Below are positions 1-8,951 of a stretch of 64,000 bases of DNA, piece by piece. Numbering within the stretch: the stretch's first letter is position 1; each line of letters starts with the position of its first letter. The position numbers were made by a program, and so were the translations under genes. The DNA is taken from the NCBI RefSeq assembly GCF_014217835.1, contig NZ_CP055263.1, positions 5,273,501 through 5,337,500 of the forward strand, in the 5' to 3' direction. The notes under the pieces are model-generated. The model was given only the letters and a program-made list of their open reading frames with translations. It was not told where the DNA came from and did not search any database. Source of the DNA: Metabacillus sp. KUDC1714. GTDB lineage: Bacteria; Bacillota; Bacilli; Bacillales; Bacillaceae.

Positions 1-395
1 TCTTCATATGTATCAGCAAATTCATATTTTGCTGTTGGTAGCTGTAATGTCTCTGCAGCAAGTCTTCTAATCCCCTCACGATCCATCGTTAGTTTTGCCG
101 CCCGTGCAGTGGGGATCACTTGAAAGCCTTCTTCTTCTAATTTGATAAGTTCAGAAGTTGCAATTGCTTCAATTTCTGGAACAATTAAGTCAGGTTTTTC
201 CTTTTCAACAATATCCCTTACTTCCTTCGGATCAAGCATATCGATAACATAGCTTCGATGTGCCACTTGCATTGCAGGTGCACCTTCGTATCTATCAACA
301 GCAACCGTCTCAACACCAAGACGTTGAGCTTCTATCATAACCTCTTTTCCTAATTCACCTGACCCTAGCAATAAAATCTTCTTTGAATTATACAT
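1..395 (-). CDS. purT: PurT, formate-dependent phosphoribosylglycinamide formyltransferase (5' part, cut by the window edge)
   Basis: PurT makes formyl-GAR from GAR, formate and ATP in purine synthesis, in the cytoplasm. The first 131 codons are present; the rest lies off the left edge. The reading begins [18 protein letters not shown], followed by [19 protein letters not shown] and [19 protein letters not shown], which match the N-terminal ATP-grasp pre-domain of PurT closely by eye. The ATG at 395 is preceded by AGGAGGATATGAAGC, an ideal ribosome binding site. It has its own promoter region with PurR-box-like sequences, so it is probably a single purine-regulated transcription unit. The assignment is firm; intactness of the missing part cannot be judged. 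Confidence 0.95.
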   Translation of the reverse strand, partial: MYNSKKILLLGSGELGKEVMIEAQRLGVETVAVDRYEGAPAMQVAHRSYVIDMLDPKEVRDIVEKEKPDLIVPEIEAIATSELIKLEEEGFQVIPTARAAKLTMDREGIRRLAAETLQLPTAKYEFADTYE

Positions 396-426
396 GCTTC
401 ATATCCTCCTCTATCCATTTACCGAT

Positions 427-473
427 ATTATAAACGAACAATCAATAAATCAAAAGCAATTTCATTCGTATTT
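427..473 (-). promoter_or_regulatory. purT promoter -10 with a PurR box pair
   Basis: Read on the + strand, 430-442 is ATAAACGAACAAT, one mismatch from the PurBox consensus AWWWCCGAACWWT. A weaker inverted box with the central TTCG lies at 461-473, leaving 18 nt between the boxes; known pairs are about 16-17 nt apart. On the minus strand a perfect TATAAT (427-432) overlaps the strong box, so bound PurR would block the promoter. The -35 is unclear. The boxes and -10 are seen directly; PurR binding is inferred from the consensus and from purT being a known PurR target in Bacillus. Confidence 0.6.
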
Positions 474-571
474 TAAACCTTCATATCACAATTATATATG
501 AATTTTCATTTGAAATATATCGATTAACCGTCCTTCGGTTGGTTATTAATCCAAAGTTCAAGAATTGTATT

Positions 572-614
572 AAAAAACAAAAAACAGACAGGTACTTTCG
601 AACACCGTGTCTGT
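572..614 (-). terminator. Rho-independent terminator after the LysM/propeller gene
   Basis: On the minus strand a stem ACAGACA/TGTCTGT (7 bp) plus GGT/ACC with one bulged base (584-593 with 604-614) is followed by two T-runs (complement of 572-583). It lies 12 nt downstream of the stop codon at 627. Confidence 0.8.
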
Positions 615-626
615 CTAGATTAGTTT

Positions 627-2441
627 TCAGATAAAATTGAGTGTAGATCCTATCTTATTTATATGATCCATATCAGCCCATAAAATAAAGAATTGATAAA
701 TTGTACCCTGGATTTGAATAGGTTCTGGGTATTTAACAATTAATGCAGCCTGCCCCTTCATTTCCTGTGGCTGATCCTGAGAAGGGTAGATAAAACATGC
801 ATCTTGTGATTGAATATTGCTTTTATTTATTGTTGGTTGAGACCCATATGGCATCAATTGATGGAATGCTTCATTACGACATACCTCATCAATATTTGAA
901 CTACTGGAAATAGCAGAAATTTGGAAAAAGCCGTCTAGTCCTTCAAATCTTTCATCTCCAACTTGTTTCCAGCTTGCTGGATAGGTTAAGCGAACCTTAT
1001 ATACGTCGCTTATAAAGGTCTTCCACTGTTCGCTATTTTGTTTAGGAGACCATTGTAAGGAAGTGATCTGAACACCTTCAACTAAGCGAATCGGAGCTGG
1101 ATGCTTAATATCTACCACCCACATTTCACTGGCAATTCCTTGTTCATTACAAGCAGAAAGGTAACCAATTTTTCTTCCATCAGGCGACCAAGTGATCGGT
1201 GTTGCATAGCAATCTGATATAGCCCATGTCCGATCATTTTCTCCTTTTCTTTCGGAGGACCTAATTAAGGAAAAATATCCCCTATCTTCAAATGCTGTTG
1301 CACTATATGCAATATTTTTCGAATCTGGTGACCATTCAGGAAAGTAATTTTTCGCGAGTGGCCCTCCTTTTACTTCACTTGTTATTCCAGTTGAAATGTC
1401 AACAGTATGAACGATTGAAATACTCGCTCCTGGTGTTGTATAAAGAGCATATGCTCCATTAGGGGATAGACGAACATTATTTAGCCGTCCTTCTGTGTTC
1501 CTCGTAACTACCCGCATATCGTTTCCGTTTTTACGAATTCGGAAAAGTTGACTAGTGCCAGAGGAATCAGGTGCTTGAAATAATAATTCCTCACCGCTAG
1601 GAAACCACTCAACATCAGTTGCAGCAGGTGCATTTATTCTCTCTACTTGATGTGTACTGATATCATACAAAACAATATTCGCATTATTAATATAAGCAAG
1701 CTGGTGATTATTTGGTGACCAGTCTAGATGGATACCTTCTCCTTTCTCAAACTGATCAATTTTAGCAATATCCCCGCTATCTATATTAATCACATAAAGA
1801 ATAGCGTTCTTTCCAACAAAAGCGATGTTTTTAGTATCCAATGACCAAACAGGAACAGAAAAACGATCACCTATACCATTTGTAAGCTGATCACTCTTTC
1901 CACTACTAGGGTTATATAACCAAATATCATCATGACCCCCTCGATTTGAAGTATAAGCAATCAAACCACTTACAAGAGGTGGAGAGTACGGGATTTTCAG
2001 CTTCATTCCAGGGTAAATGACATCGCTTTTGAGCTGGTTAACTAACCGTATTGGTTCAGGATTGATGGTTCCTCCAACTACAACATTAAAACGTTTTGCA
2101 ATTTGATAAAGCGTATCTCCTGGATAAACAATATAGTATGGAACGCCAGGTGGTATCTTAAGTAACTGGCCTGGATGAATCATATAGGGAGGCTGAAGCG
2201 CGTTTTCTTCCACAATAACAGTTTGTGGAACACCATAAAATTGAGATAATTGAAAAATTGTATCACCTTTTTTAATCTGAGTAACATTGACACCAGGTGG
2301 AATCGAGAGCTGTTGACCGATATAAATTGTATAAGGTGGGAGTAAATGATTTGCAGCAATAAGGGAATCGACCGGTAGCTCCCATCTTGTCGCAATTTGA
2401 TACAGCGTGTCACCAGAGCGCACGGTGTAAAATACTTGCAT
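627..2441 (-). CDS. LysM (x3) / TolB-like beta-propeller protein
   Basis: 604 aa, single gene. Three LysM repeats lie at about residues 4-48, 53-97 and 102-151, each with the GDTLYQIA/GDTIFQLS type core and a terminal PGxxLxIP. A PD40/TolB-like beta-propeller follows (about 160-470), with repeated WSPD/WSPN blades such as LIAYTSNRGGHDDIWLYN. The last 120 residues form a separate domain with VRLTYPASWK, of a type seen in secreted or lipoprotein-like domains. LysM binds glycans such as peptidoglycan, chitin or spore cortex. There is no signal peptide or membrane segment, so a spore-coat or cortex-associated location is possible but not proven. The start is set by TTTAGGAGGGATTAAC before the ATG. 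The domain calls are secure; the function is unknown. Confidence 0.8.
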   Translation of the reverse strand: MQVFYTVRSGDTLYQIATRWELPVDSLIAANHLLPPYTIYIGQQLSIPPGVNVTQIKKGDTIFQLSQFYGVPQTVIVEENALQPPYMIHPGQLLKIPPGVPYYIVYPGDTLYQIAKRFNVVVGGTINPEPIRLVNQLKSDVIYPGMKLKIPYSPPLVSGLIAYTSNRGGHDDIWLYNPSSGKSDQLTNGIGDRFSVPVWSLDTKNIAFVGKNAILYVINIDSGDIAKIDQFEKGEGIHLDWSPNNHQLAYINNANIVLYDISTHQVERINAPAATDVEWFPSGEELLFQAPDSSGTSQLFRIRKNGNDMRVVTRNTEGRLNNVRLSPNGAYALYTTPGASISIVHTVDISTGITSEVKGGPLAKNYFPEWSPDSKNIAYSATAFEDRGYFSLIRSSERKGENDRTWAISDCYATPITWSPDGRKIGYLSACNEQGIASEMWVVDIKHPAPIRLVEGVQITSLQWSPKQNSEQWKTFISDVYKVRLTYPASWKQVGDERFEGLDGFFQISAISSSSNIDEVCRNEAFHQLMPYGSQPTINKSNIQSQDACFIYPSQDQPQEMKGQAALIVKYPEPIQIQGTIYQFFILWADMDHINKIGSTLNFI

Positions 2442-2602
2442 GTTAATCCCTCCTAAACAATCAATCTAATACTTTTTGTAGTTAGGTTGATTATAGATTT
2501 TGGGGATATCTTAGAAACGATTTTTTCTGTGACAAGTAAGTAAGAATAATCTCTATATCTTTAAAGTATATACATTTTCCAATCATGATTATTCCATTTT
2601 TA

Positions 2603-3385
2603 TTATTCTCCAACAAAATTAGGCGACCGTTTTTCCTTAAATGCTTGGAGACCTTCTAAGCGATCTTTCGTTGGAATTGTTAATTCATATGAACTTTTCT
2701 CAATAGAAAGACCAGTATTAATATCTACTTCGTACCCTTTATCAATCGATAATTTTGCTTGTTCTACTGCAATTGGAGCATTCCTAACAATTAGATTGGC
2801 TAATTCTATTGCCTTATTTAACAAAGCTTCAGCCGGAACCACATATTCTACTAATCTAACTTCCTTTGCCTCTTTCGCATCAATTCTTTTAGCTGTATAG
2901 ATTAATTCTTTTGCTTTCCCTTTTCCAATTAATCTTGGTAACCTTTGTGTTCCACCGGCACCTGGAATAATACCGAGCGAAGTCTCTGTCAAACCAAACT
3001 TCGCCTTTTCTGATGCAATTCGGATATCACAGGCCAATGCTAATTCTAGCCCACCACCAAATGCGCCACCATTCACGGCTGCAATGACCGGTTGTGGTAA
3101 TGCTTCTAGTTCATTAATTGTTCTTCGTATCTTCTCAACTGTCCTTCGCACTTGAGTCATGTCCATTTCTGCTCTTTCTTTTAAGTCTGCCCCTGCGCAA
3201 AATGCTTTTTCACCAGTCCCGGTGATTATGATACAACGAACAGACTTATCGAATTTATATGAAAATATTGCTTCTTGTAATTCTTCTAACAAGTGAAGTG
3301 ATAATGAATTTGCTACTTCTGGACGATTTAAAGTCATAATAGCAATTCCATTCATCACTGTAGAGATTAATACTGGTTTACTCAT
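2603..3385 (-). CDS. yngF: Enoyl-CoA hydratase, probable methylglutaconyl-CoA hydratase (YngF-like)
   Basis: 260 aa, the usual crotonase length. It shows the oxyanion-hole segments AFCAGADLKE (61-70) and NGGAFGGG (105-112), and the two acidic residues Glu114 and Glu134 (in LTETSLGIIPGAGG) needed for hydration. It is the last gene of the operon, 16 nt after the biotin carboxylase, with an AGGGGAAGGG ribosome site. In this context it should hydrate 3-methylglutaconyl-CoA to HMG-CoA, the step before HMG-CoA lyase. Crotonases are substrate-diverse, so that choice rests on neighbours. No clear terminator is visible downstream. Confidence 0.85.
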   Translation of the reverse strand: MSKPVLISTVMNGIAIMTLNRPEVANSLSLHLLEELQEAIFSYKFDKSVRCIIITGTGEKAFCAGADLKERAEMDMTQVRRTVEKIRRTINELEALPQPVIAAVNGGAFGGGLELALACDIRIASEKAKFGLTETSLGIIPGAGGTQRLPRLIGKGKAKELIYTAKRIDAKEAKEVRLVEYVVPAEALLNKAIELANLIVRNAPIAVEQAKLSIDKGYEVDINTGLSIEKSSYELTIPTKDRLEGLQAFKEKRSPNFVGE

Positions 3386-3401
3386 CCCTTCCCCTCCAAG
3401 T

Positions 3402-4745
3402 TCAATGTTTATTTATGAACTTATCAACAAAACTTGTAGTTGCTTGACCAGAAAGGAAAGCAGGATGAGCTACAACTTCTTTAAGCATTGGGATATTTGT
3501 TTTAATTCCTTGAATATGGTAGTTTACTAGTGCTTTTTGAAGAATATCAATCACATCATCGCGTTGCTTTCCACTTACAACTAGCTTTGCAATCATCGGA
3601 TCATAAAAAGGTGTAACAACTGATTGGTCATGGATACCCAGTTCATGGCGAATACCTGGTCCCTTTGGTAAGTCTATTTTATTTATTTTTCCAGGTGATG
3701 GATAAAAGGTTTTAGGATCCTCAGCATAAATTCTCACTTCGATCGCATGACCTTCTCGTTTTATATCTTTCTGTGAAAAATCCAATGAACAGCCTGCAGC
3801 AATTTTTAGCTGCTCAGCAACTAAATCTAATCCAGTAATTTCTTCTGTAACAGGATGTTCTACTTGGAGACGTGTATTCATTTCTAGAAAAAAGAAGTTT
3901 TTATTCTCATCAACTAAAAACTCAAATGTTCCAGCGTTTTTATAGTCAATTGATTTGGCAGCTCTGACCGATGTCTCACCCATTTTTACACGAGTAACCT
4001 CATCAAGAAACGGTGATGGTGCTTCCTCGACGACTTTCTGATGGCGTCGCTGTATTGAGCATTCACGTTCCCATAAATAAACAGTATTTCCAAATTGATC
4101 TGCAAGGATTTGAATTTCAATATGTCTTGGATTTTCTATATATTTTTCCACGTACATTGCTCCGTCACCAAAAAAATCGTTTGCCCGTTTTTGATTTCCT
4201 TCATACATTTTGAGGATTTCCGATGCATTCCTAACAATTTGCATCCCAATTCCACCACCACCAGCTGAAGCCTTGAGCATGACAGGGTAACCAATACTTT
4301 CCGCTACCTTCACCGCTTCTTCCGCATTTGCTAATGGATAGGAGATTCCTTCAACAACTGGTACACCAGCTTCCTTCATTGCTTTGCGTGCTTCAATTTT
4401 ACTGCCCATCTGAGCAATAACATCAGGAGATGGACCAATAAACACAATTCCCAATGCTTCACAACGTCGAGCAAAATCAGCATTTTCAGAAAGGAGGCCA
4501 TAGCCTGGGTGAATAGCCTCTGCCTCACTTAGTAGAGCCACTTCGAGAATTTTATCGATGTTTAAATAGCTCTCAGCTACTCTCGGACCACCTAGTAAAC
4601 AAGCCTCATCCGCGATTTTGACATGAGGTGCATCTTTATCTGCTTGTGAGTAAATCCCAATCGTAAAAATCCCCAAAGACTTGCACGTCCGCATAATGCG
4701 CACTGCAATTTCTCCACGATTAGCGATAAGAACTCTTTTGAACAT
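3402..4745 (-). CDS. yngH: Biotin carboxylase subunit of an acyl-CoA carboxylase
   Basis: 447 aa, AccC-type ATP-grasp enzyme that carboxylates biotin with bicarbonate and ATP. It begins FKRVLIANRGEIAVRI. The glycine-rich ATP lid is AGGGGIGM (161-168), the catalytic stretch is RECSIQRRHQKVVEEAPSP (227-245), and the metal/biotin site is EMNTRLQVEHPVTE (288-301). It stops at the biotin carboxylase domain: the biotinyl domain is a separate 70-aa gene (9890-10102) and the carboxyltransferase is 7382-8911. Operon position, between the acyl-CoA dehydrogenase (18 nt) and the hydratase (16 nt), points to 3-methylcrotonyl-CoA carboxylase rather than acetyl-CoA carboxylase. Confidence 0.93.
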   Translation of the reverse strand: MFKRVLIANRGEIAVRIMRTCKSLGIFTIGIYSQADKDAPHVKIADEACLLGGPRVAESYLNIDKILEVALLSEAEAIHPGYGLLSENADFARRCEALGIVFIGPSPDVIAQMGSKIEARKAMKEAGVPVVEGISYPLANAEEAVKVAESIGYPVMLKASAGGGGIGMQIVRNASEILKMYEGNQKRANDFFGDGAMYVEKYIENPRHIEIQILADQFGNTVYLWERECSIQRRHQKVVEEAPSPFLDEVTRVKMGETSVRAAKSIDYKNAGTFEFLVDENKNFFFLEMNTRLQVEHPVTEEITGLDLVAEQLKIAAGCSLDFSQKDIKREGHAIEVRIYAEDPKTFYPSPGKINKIDLPKGPGIRHELGIHDQSVVTPFYDPMIAKLVVSGKQRDDVIDILQKALVNYHIQGIKTNIPMLKEVVAHPAFLSGQATTSFVDKFINKH

Positions 4746-4763
4746 AGCTTTACTCCCTCCAAG

Positions 4764-5903
4764 TTAACAGCCTATTTGGCGTGCAATAACCATTCGTTGT
4801 ACCTCTGATGTCCCTTCACCGATCTCCAATAGTTTTGCATCCCGGAAGAATCTCTCCACCTGATATTCCTTCATATAACCATAACCGCCATGAATCTGTA
4901 TCGCTTGATCACATACCTTCATACACATTTCTGATGCAAATAATTTTGCAATAGCTGCTTCCTTTTTAAATCCTTTTCCTTGATCCTTTAACCACGCTGC
5001 TTTATAAACCATATTTCGAGCTAATTCAATATTCATAGCCATATCAGCTAATTTAAATTGTATCGCCTGAAATGCTGACAAGCTTTTTCCAAATTGTTTT
5101 CTCTCTTTTGCATATTGGAGCGATTTTTCATAGGCTCCTTGAGCAATCCCAACAGCCATTGCTCCGATTCCAATTCTTCCGCCATCTAACGTAGCTAAAA
5201 ACTGTTTATATCCATTTCCTTCTACACCAAGAAGATTTTCTTTGGGAATGCTAACATTTTCCAAAACTAGTTCAGCTGTATTTGAAGAATGAAGACCCAT
5301 TTTTTCATAGCGATCATTAACAGTAAATCCATGTGCATTTGTAGGTACAAGGAAGGCGCTAATGCCATTAGTTCCCTTTGAACGATCGGTTACAGCTGTA
5401 ATTGCAAGATATTTTGCATAACTTGCATTTGTAATAAAGCATTTTGAACCTGTTATTACCCACTGGTCACCATGTAGTGATGCAGTAGTTTGAGTCCCTC
5501 CAGCATCTGACCCTGCATTTGGCTCTGTTAGACCAAAGGCACCTAAATACTCCCCCGTACAAAGTGGTGTTAAATATTTCTGTTTTTGTTTTTCTGTACC
5601 AAATAAATGTATCGGTGCTGCTCCTAATGAAATATGAGCAGAATAGGTGATACCAGTAGAAGCACACACACGACTTAGCTCTTCTACTACGATTGCAAAA
5701 CTGATTGTATCTGCTGCACTGCCACCATATTGTTCTGGAAAAGGCAAACCCATAATCCCAAGCTCTGCTAATTTTTCAAAGATCTCCTCTGGAAATTTAG
5801 CTGTTCGATCTCTAGCGTCTGCCTCGGGAGCAACTTCTTCTTCAGCAAAATCATGGATCAACTTACGAATCATTTCTTGTTCATTTGTCAAATCGAAATT
5901 CAT
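4764..5903 (-). CDS. yngJ: Acyl-CoA dehydrogenase, short/branched chain (isovaleryl-CoA by context)
   Basis: 379 aa, the standard length of flavin-dependent acyl-CoA dehydrogenases. Recognisable family blocks are GAFGLTEPNAGSDAGG, the FAD-binding Trp-Val segment WVITGSKCFITNA, and the C-terminal QIHGGYGYMKEYQVER and EGTSEVQR. A Glu (363) occupies the short-chain (butyryl) type catalytic-base position in IGEGTSE, while the helix position used by isovaleryl-CoA dehydrogenases reads DGGRIGIGA with no Glu. Operon context makes isovaleryl-CoA the likely substrate, but the residue pattern is of SCAD type. Electrons would pass to ETF encoded elsewhere. Confidence 0.88.
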   Translation of the reverse strand: MNFDLTNEQEMIRKLIHDFAEEEVAPEADARDRTAKFPEEIFEKLAELGIMGLPFPEQYGGSAADTISFAIVVEELSRVCASTGITYSAHISLGAAPIHLFGTEKQKQKYLTPLCTGEYLGAFGLTEPNAGSDAGGTQTTASLHGDQWVITGSKCFITNASYAKYLAITAVTDRSKGTNGISAFLVPTNAHGFTVNDRYEKMGLHSSNTAELVLENVSIPKENLLGVEGNGYKQFLATLDGGRIGIGAMAVGIAQGAYEKSLQYAKERKQFGKSLSAFQAIQFKLADMAMNIELARNMVYKAAWLKDQGKGFKKEAAIAKLFASEMCMKVCDQAIQIHGGYGYMKEYQVERFFRDAKLLEIGEGTSEVQRMVIARQIGC

Positions 5904-5964
5904 CCTTTATCAATCCTTTCCTTAATCGCAATGAAAAGATTAAATCAGTTGACAATGTTTGTCT

Positions 5965-6624
5965 TTAAAAAGCATTTAATTTTACATGTTCATCTATGAT
6001 CAAATCGGGCTCAGTCATTGCTTGAATATCTTCAACAGTAAACCCTTTTGCCACTTCGATCAGCTTCAGGCCTGAATTTGTAACATCTATAACAGCTCGA
6101 TCTGTAATAATTCGATCTACTACACCTTTTCCAGTTAAAGGTAGCGAACATTGTTTTACTATTTTTGCTTGACCCTTTTTGTTTGTATGTTCCATGATCA
6201 CAATGATTCGTTTTGCACCATGAACAAGGTCCATTGCACCGCCCATTCCCTTTATCATTTTCCCTGGAATCATCCAATTGGCAAGATCACCGGTCTCTGA
6301 AACTTCCATTCCACCCAAAATCGCAACATCAATATGCCCACCACGGATCATGGCAAAGGATTCTGTACTATTAAAATAACTAGCACCTCTTGCAGCAGTG
6401 ACCGTTTCTTTTCCAGCATTTATCAAATCAGGATCCACTTCAGTTTTTGTAGGGTAAGGTCCAATGCCTAACAATCCATTCTCTGATTGAAGGACAACCT
6501 GTTTTTCTTCAGAAATATAGTTTGCTACAAGTGTCGGCATCCCAATTCCTAAATTCACATAATCTCCATCACGAATCTCACATTCTGCTTTTATAGCAAT
6601 CTTTTCTCTACTATTCGAAGACAT
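5965..6624 (-). CDS. scoB: Succinyl-CoA:3-ketoacid CoA transferase subunit B
   Basis: 219 aa from the ATG at 6624; an in-frame ATG 18 nt earlier is rejected because AGGAGG (in AATAGGAGGTCTAGT) lies between the two. The catalytic glutamate is Glu48 in the [11 protein letters not shown] motif, which forms the glutamyl-CoA thioester in class I CoA transferases. It pairs with the A subunit 32 nt upstream. Together they move CoA from succinyl-CoA to acetoacetate, the product of the HMG-CoA lyase in the same operon. This replaces the acetoacetate/acyl-CoA synthetase (yngI) of the B. subtilis yng cluster. The family call is firm; substrate follows from context. Confidence 0.92.
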   Translation of the reverse strand: MSSNSREKIAIKAECEIRDGDYVNLGIGMPTLVANYISEEKQVVLQSENGLLGIGPYPTKTEVDPDLINAGKETVTAARGASYFNSTESFAMIRGGHIDVAILGGMEVSETGDLANWMIPGKMIKGMGGAMDLVHGAKRIIVIMEHTNKKGQAKIVKQCSLPLTGKGVVDRIITDRAVIDVTNSGLKLIEVAKGFTVEDIQAMTEPDLIIDEHVKLNAF

Positions 6625-6656
6625 ACTAGACCTCCTATTCACATAGTTTCATGCTC

Positions 6657-7346
6657 TTAATTACGAACAGTTATCCGTTCAATTCGTTTTTCTTGTTTTC
6701 CAACGACTAGTTTCTGAACATAGATACCTGGTGTATGAATTTGATTGGGAGGTAACTCACCAACATCTTCCAGTAATTCGACCTCAGCAATCGTTATCTT
6801 TCCAGCAGTGGCCATCATTGGGTTAAAGTTTTGTGCAGTTTTGTTGTAAATAAGATTTCCGAATTTATCAGCCTTCCAGGCGCGGATTATACTAAAATCA
6901 GCAGTAAGAGATTCTTCTAGTAAATATTCCTTGTTATTAAAGACACGGGTTTCTCGGTCCTGGCAAATCGGTGTTCCAACTCCAGCTGGAGTAAAAAAGG
7001 CAGGAATCCCAGCACCACCTGCACGAATTTTTTCAGCCAATGTTCCTTGTGGAATTAGTTCAACCTCGAGTTCACCGTTTAATACTTGACGCTCAAACTC
7101 CTTATTCTCACCTACATAAGAAGAAATCATTTTTTTAATTTGTTTATTTTTCAATAATAAACCTAATCCCCAATCATCAACACCACAGTTGTTTGAGATC
7201 ACTGTGAGATTTTTTACACCGGAATTACAAAGAGCTTTAATTAAATTTTCAGGAATTCCAACAAGTCCGAAACCGCCAACCATTATTGTTGCACCATCTT
7301 TTATTTCTCTTACTGCTTCTTCAAATGACGCTAAAATTGACTTCAT
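6657..7346 (-). CDS. scoA: Succinyl-CoA:3-ketoacid CoA transferase subunit A
   Basis: 229 aa. It carries the subunit A glycine-rich CoA-binding segment [13 protein letters not shown] (about 24-36), then [17 protein letters not shown] and [15 protein letters not shown], all characteristic of the AtoD/ScoA family. GGAG lies 10 nt before the ATG. It sits 35 nt after the carboxyltransferase gene and 32 nt before scoB, inside the leucine operon. With ScoB it regenerates acetoacetyl-CoA for thiolysis and so spends succinyl-CoA rather than ATP. Confidence 0.92.
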   Translation of the reverse strand: MKSILASFEEAVREIKDGATIMVGGFGLVGIPENLIKALCNSGVKNLTVISNNCGVDDWGLGLLLKNKQIKKMISSYVGENKEFERQVLNGELEVELIPQGTLAEKIRAGGAGIPAFFTPAGVGTPICQDRETRVFNNKEYLLEESLTADFSIIRAWKADKFGNLIYNKTAQNFNPMMATAGKITIAEVELLEDVGELPPNQIHTPGIYVQKLVVGKQEKRIERITVRN

Positions 7347-7381
7347 ACCATGGATACTCCTTCCTAATCATAAACTTTGGA

Positions 7382-8911
7382 TTAAACTGGATAAACAGGG
7401 TGCTTTCGATGTGTAAATAATACATACTTAGACATATAAGTATCGAAACGTGTGAGTAGTTCGTTTCGAAGCGAATTTGCTGGGATGACACCGTCAATGA
7501 TCATTTCTGATGCTAATCGATAAATATCGATATCTTTGCGGTACTCTTCTCGTTTTTGTTCGATGAATGCAGATCGTTCTCCCTCAGGTAATTCAGCAAT
7601 TTTATTTGCATAAACCGCATTAACGGCAGCTTCAGGACCCATAACTGCAATTGAGGCACTAGGTAAAGCAAGGCAACAATCTGGTTCAAATGCTGGACCT
7701 GCCATCGCATAAAGTCCAGCACCATATGCCTTTCGAACTATAATTGATATCTTGGGCACAGTTGCTTCTGACATAGCAGAAATCATTTTTGCCCCATGAC
7801 GTATAATCCCAGCTCTCTCCACCTTTGTTCCGATCATAAATCCTGGAATATCTGCTAGAAATAACAATGGGATATTAAATGCATCACATAATGTAATAAA
7901 TTTTGCCGCCTTATCTGCAGAATCATGGAAAAGAACGCCACCTTTCATTCGCGGCTGATTGGCTACTATACCGATTGACTGCCCATTCATTCTACAAAAC
8001 CCCGTAATTAATTCAGGAGCAAATAATTTTTTAATTTCAAAAAATGAATCTTTATCAATAATACGTTCGATTAAATCCATCATATTAAATGGGGCATTTT
8101 GATTTTTCGGGATGATTTCTTCTAGTGTTTTTTCAAAATTGTTAGGGGCTACAGCTTCTTTCATTGGTGGCTTTTCTGAAAAGTTGGCAGGAAAATATGA
8201 TAGGTATTTACGGGCAAGCTTTATTGCATCTTCCTCAGAATCAGCTAATACATCACCACAACCTGATACGGAGCAATGCATCTTTGCTCCACCCATTTCT
8301 TCGAGGGAAACTTTTTCACCTATCACCATTTCAGCCATTCGTGGAGATCCTAAGTACATAGACGCATTTCCATTAACCATAATTACAACATCACAGAAAG
8401 CAGGGATATACGCTCCGCCTGCTGCAGAAGGTCCAAATAAAATGCAAACTTGTGGGATTTTTCCGGAAAGTTTGACTTGATTATAGAAAATCCTTCCAGC
8501 TCCTCGCCGACCTGGAAACATCTCAATTTGATCAGTTATCCGTGCACCCGCAGAATCAACGAGATAGATGAGTGGTATGCTAAGTTTTTCTGCCGTCTCT
8601 TGTATTCGGATAATTTTTTCTACTGTTCTTGCGCCCCAGGAGCCTGCTTTAATTGTCGAGTCGTTAGCCATTATACAAACGGTTTGACCATTTACTTTCC
8701 CCATGCCTGTGACTACACCGTCTGCAGGCAAATTCTCCTCCATGCAATTTGCAAATAGAGCATCCTCCACTTGTAAACCATCATCAAAAAGGGATTCTAA
8801 CCGCTCACGGACAAAAAGCTTTCCTTTCGTTGTATTTTTTTCATGGTATTTTGAAGCACCGCCTTTTTTAATTTTCTCTACTCGCTCTTGTAATGTTTTA
8901 TCGAAAGACAA
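7382..8911 (-). CDS. yngE: Acyl-CoA carboxylase carboxyltransferase (methylcrotonyl-CoA carboxylase beta type)
   Basis: 509 aa, the length of PCCB/MCCB/YngE carboxyltransferases. The start is TTG at 8911 behind GGGGGGAAACTACG. The N-terminal acyl-CoA half contains DSAGARITDQIEMFPGRRGAGR and the oxyanion block GPSAAGGAYIPAFCD. The C-terminal carboxybiotin half contains ADIPGFMIGTKVERAGIIRHGAKM and KAYGAGLYAMAGPAFEPD. It takes CO2 from the biotinyl protein encoded two genes upstream. The order with HMG-CoA lyase and the hydratase favours 3-methylcrotonyl-CoA over propionyl-CoA; residues alone do not decide this. Confidence 0.9.
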   Translation of the reverse strand: MSFDKTLQERVEKIKKGGASKYHEKNTTKGKLFVRERLESLFDDGLQVEDALFANCMEENLPADGVVTGMGKVNGQTVCIMANDSTIKAGSWGARTVEKIIRIQETAEKLSIPLIYLVDSAGARITDQIEMFPGRRGAGRIFYNQVKLSGKIPQVCILFGPSAAGGAYIPAFCDVVIMVNGNASMYLGSPRMAEMVIGEKVSLEEMGGAKMHCSVSGCGDVLADSEEDAIKLARKYLSYFPANFSEKPPMKEAVAPNNFEKTLEEIIPKNQNAPFNMMDLIERIIDKDSFFEIKKLFAPELITGFCRMNGQSIGIVANQPRMKGGVLFHDSADKAAKFITLCDAFNIPLLFLADIPGFMIGTKVERAGIIRHGAKMISAMSEATVPKISIIVRKAYGAGLYAMAGPAFEPDCCLALPSASIAVMGPEAAVNAVYANKIAELPEGERSAFIEQKREEYRKDIDIYRLASEMIIDGVIPANSLRNELLTRFDTYMSKYVLFTHRKHPVYPV

Positions 8912-8951
8912 CGTAGTTTCCCCCCTATATGTTCCTTTTGCATATAGATTG

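Noticed and set aside
8112-8480. 122-aa frame on the + strand
   Set aside because: Lies entirely antisense to the carboxyltransferase gene, whose family motifs are unmistakable.
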